From NCBI GenBank assembly GCA_029861485.1, contig JAOTZF010000062.1, forward strand, positions 1 to 8,971: DNA of 8,971 nucleotides, written 5' to 3'. Both the position numbers and the translations under genes were made by a program. The notes beneath the pieces are model-generated. The model did not search any database and was not told the origin of the DNA. It was given only the letters and a program-made list of their open reading frames with translations. The DNA is from Thermoleophilia bacterium. Lineage in GTDB: Bacteria; Actinomycetota; Thermoleophilia; Miltoncostaeales; Miltoncostaeaceae. Below, piece by piece: positions 6,120-8,971 of this stretch (positions within the stretch are counted from its first letter, which is position 1; each line of letters opens with the position of its first letter).

Positions 6120-6128
6120 CGGATCGGT

Positions 6129-8971
<2,843 letters not shown>

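Noticed and set aside
6086..6128. Cobalamin riboswitch before metH
   Set aside because: The gap is 43 bases, far shorter than the roughly 200-base element, and no B12-box-like sequence was seen in it.

Overview
This is a GC-rich window (third codon positions strongly G/C) with dense, mostly plus-strand housekeeping-type genes. The condensing enzymes end in a GGHNA motif, start codons are often GTG or apparently CTG, and an OmpR-type two-component pair lies beside a fatty-acid synthesis cluster. Together these suggest an actinobacterium, possibly a lineage away from the well-studied streptomycetes and mycobacteria. That placement is inference; no rRNA or marker outside these genes is present.

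Layout. Minus strand, 1-1527: a two-component system. The response regulator (844-1527) is followed by an overlapping sensor histidine kinase that runs off the left edge (1-847, C-terminal ATPase lobe missing). A 127-bp divergent intergenic region (1528-1654) holds a candidate promoter with an inverted repeat over its -10, a possible leaderless start for the regulator, and a 13-codon reading frame overlapping the start of fabD. Plus strand, 1655-6085: a compact lipid-synthesis operon made of fabD (malonyl-CoA:ACP transacylase), fabG (3-ketoacyl-ACP reductase, apparently CTG-initiated), two tandem FabF-type ketoacyl-ACP synthases, and a 63-residue protein with two predicted membrane segments whose ATG overlaps the preceding stop. 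Plus strand, 6129-8971: metH, cobalamin-dependent methionine synthase, cut at the right edge before the AdoMet-reactivation domain. A 7-bp hairpin sits just upstream of it.

How the genes fit together. FabD loads malonate on ACP, the two condensing enzymes extend the acyl chain, and FabG reduces the 3-keto product. No acyl carrier protein, FabH, dehydratase or enoyl reductase is encoded here, so the cluster must borrow these from elsewhere. The tandem synthase arrangement recalls mycobacterial kasA-kasB. Both copies keep the Cys-His-His triad, but the second has an altered HGTST loop and lacks the Phe gatekeeper, so the two probably differ in chain length or substrate. The two-component pair is divergent and close enough to regulate the operon, but nothing in the sequence proves that. 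The window is largely conventional. The points most worth checking are the two apparent CTG starts, the divergence of the second synthase, the uncharacterised membrane miniprotein, and the leader of fabD.
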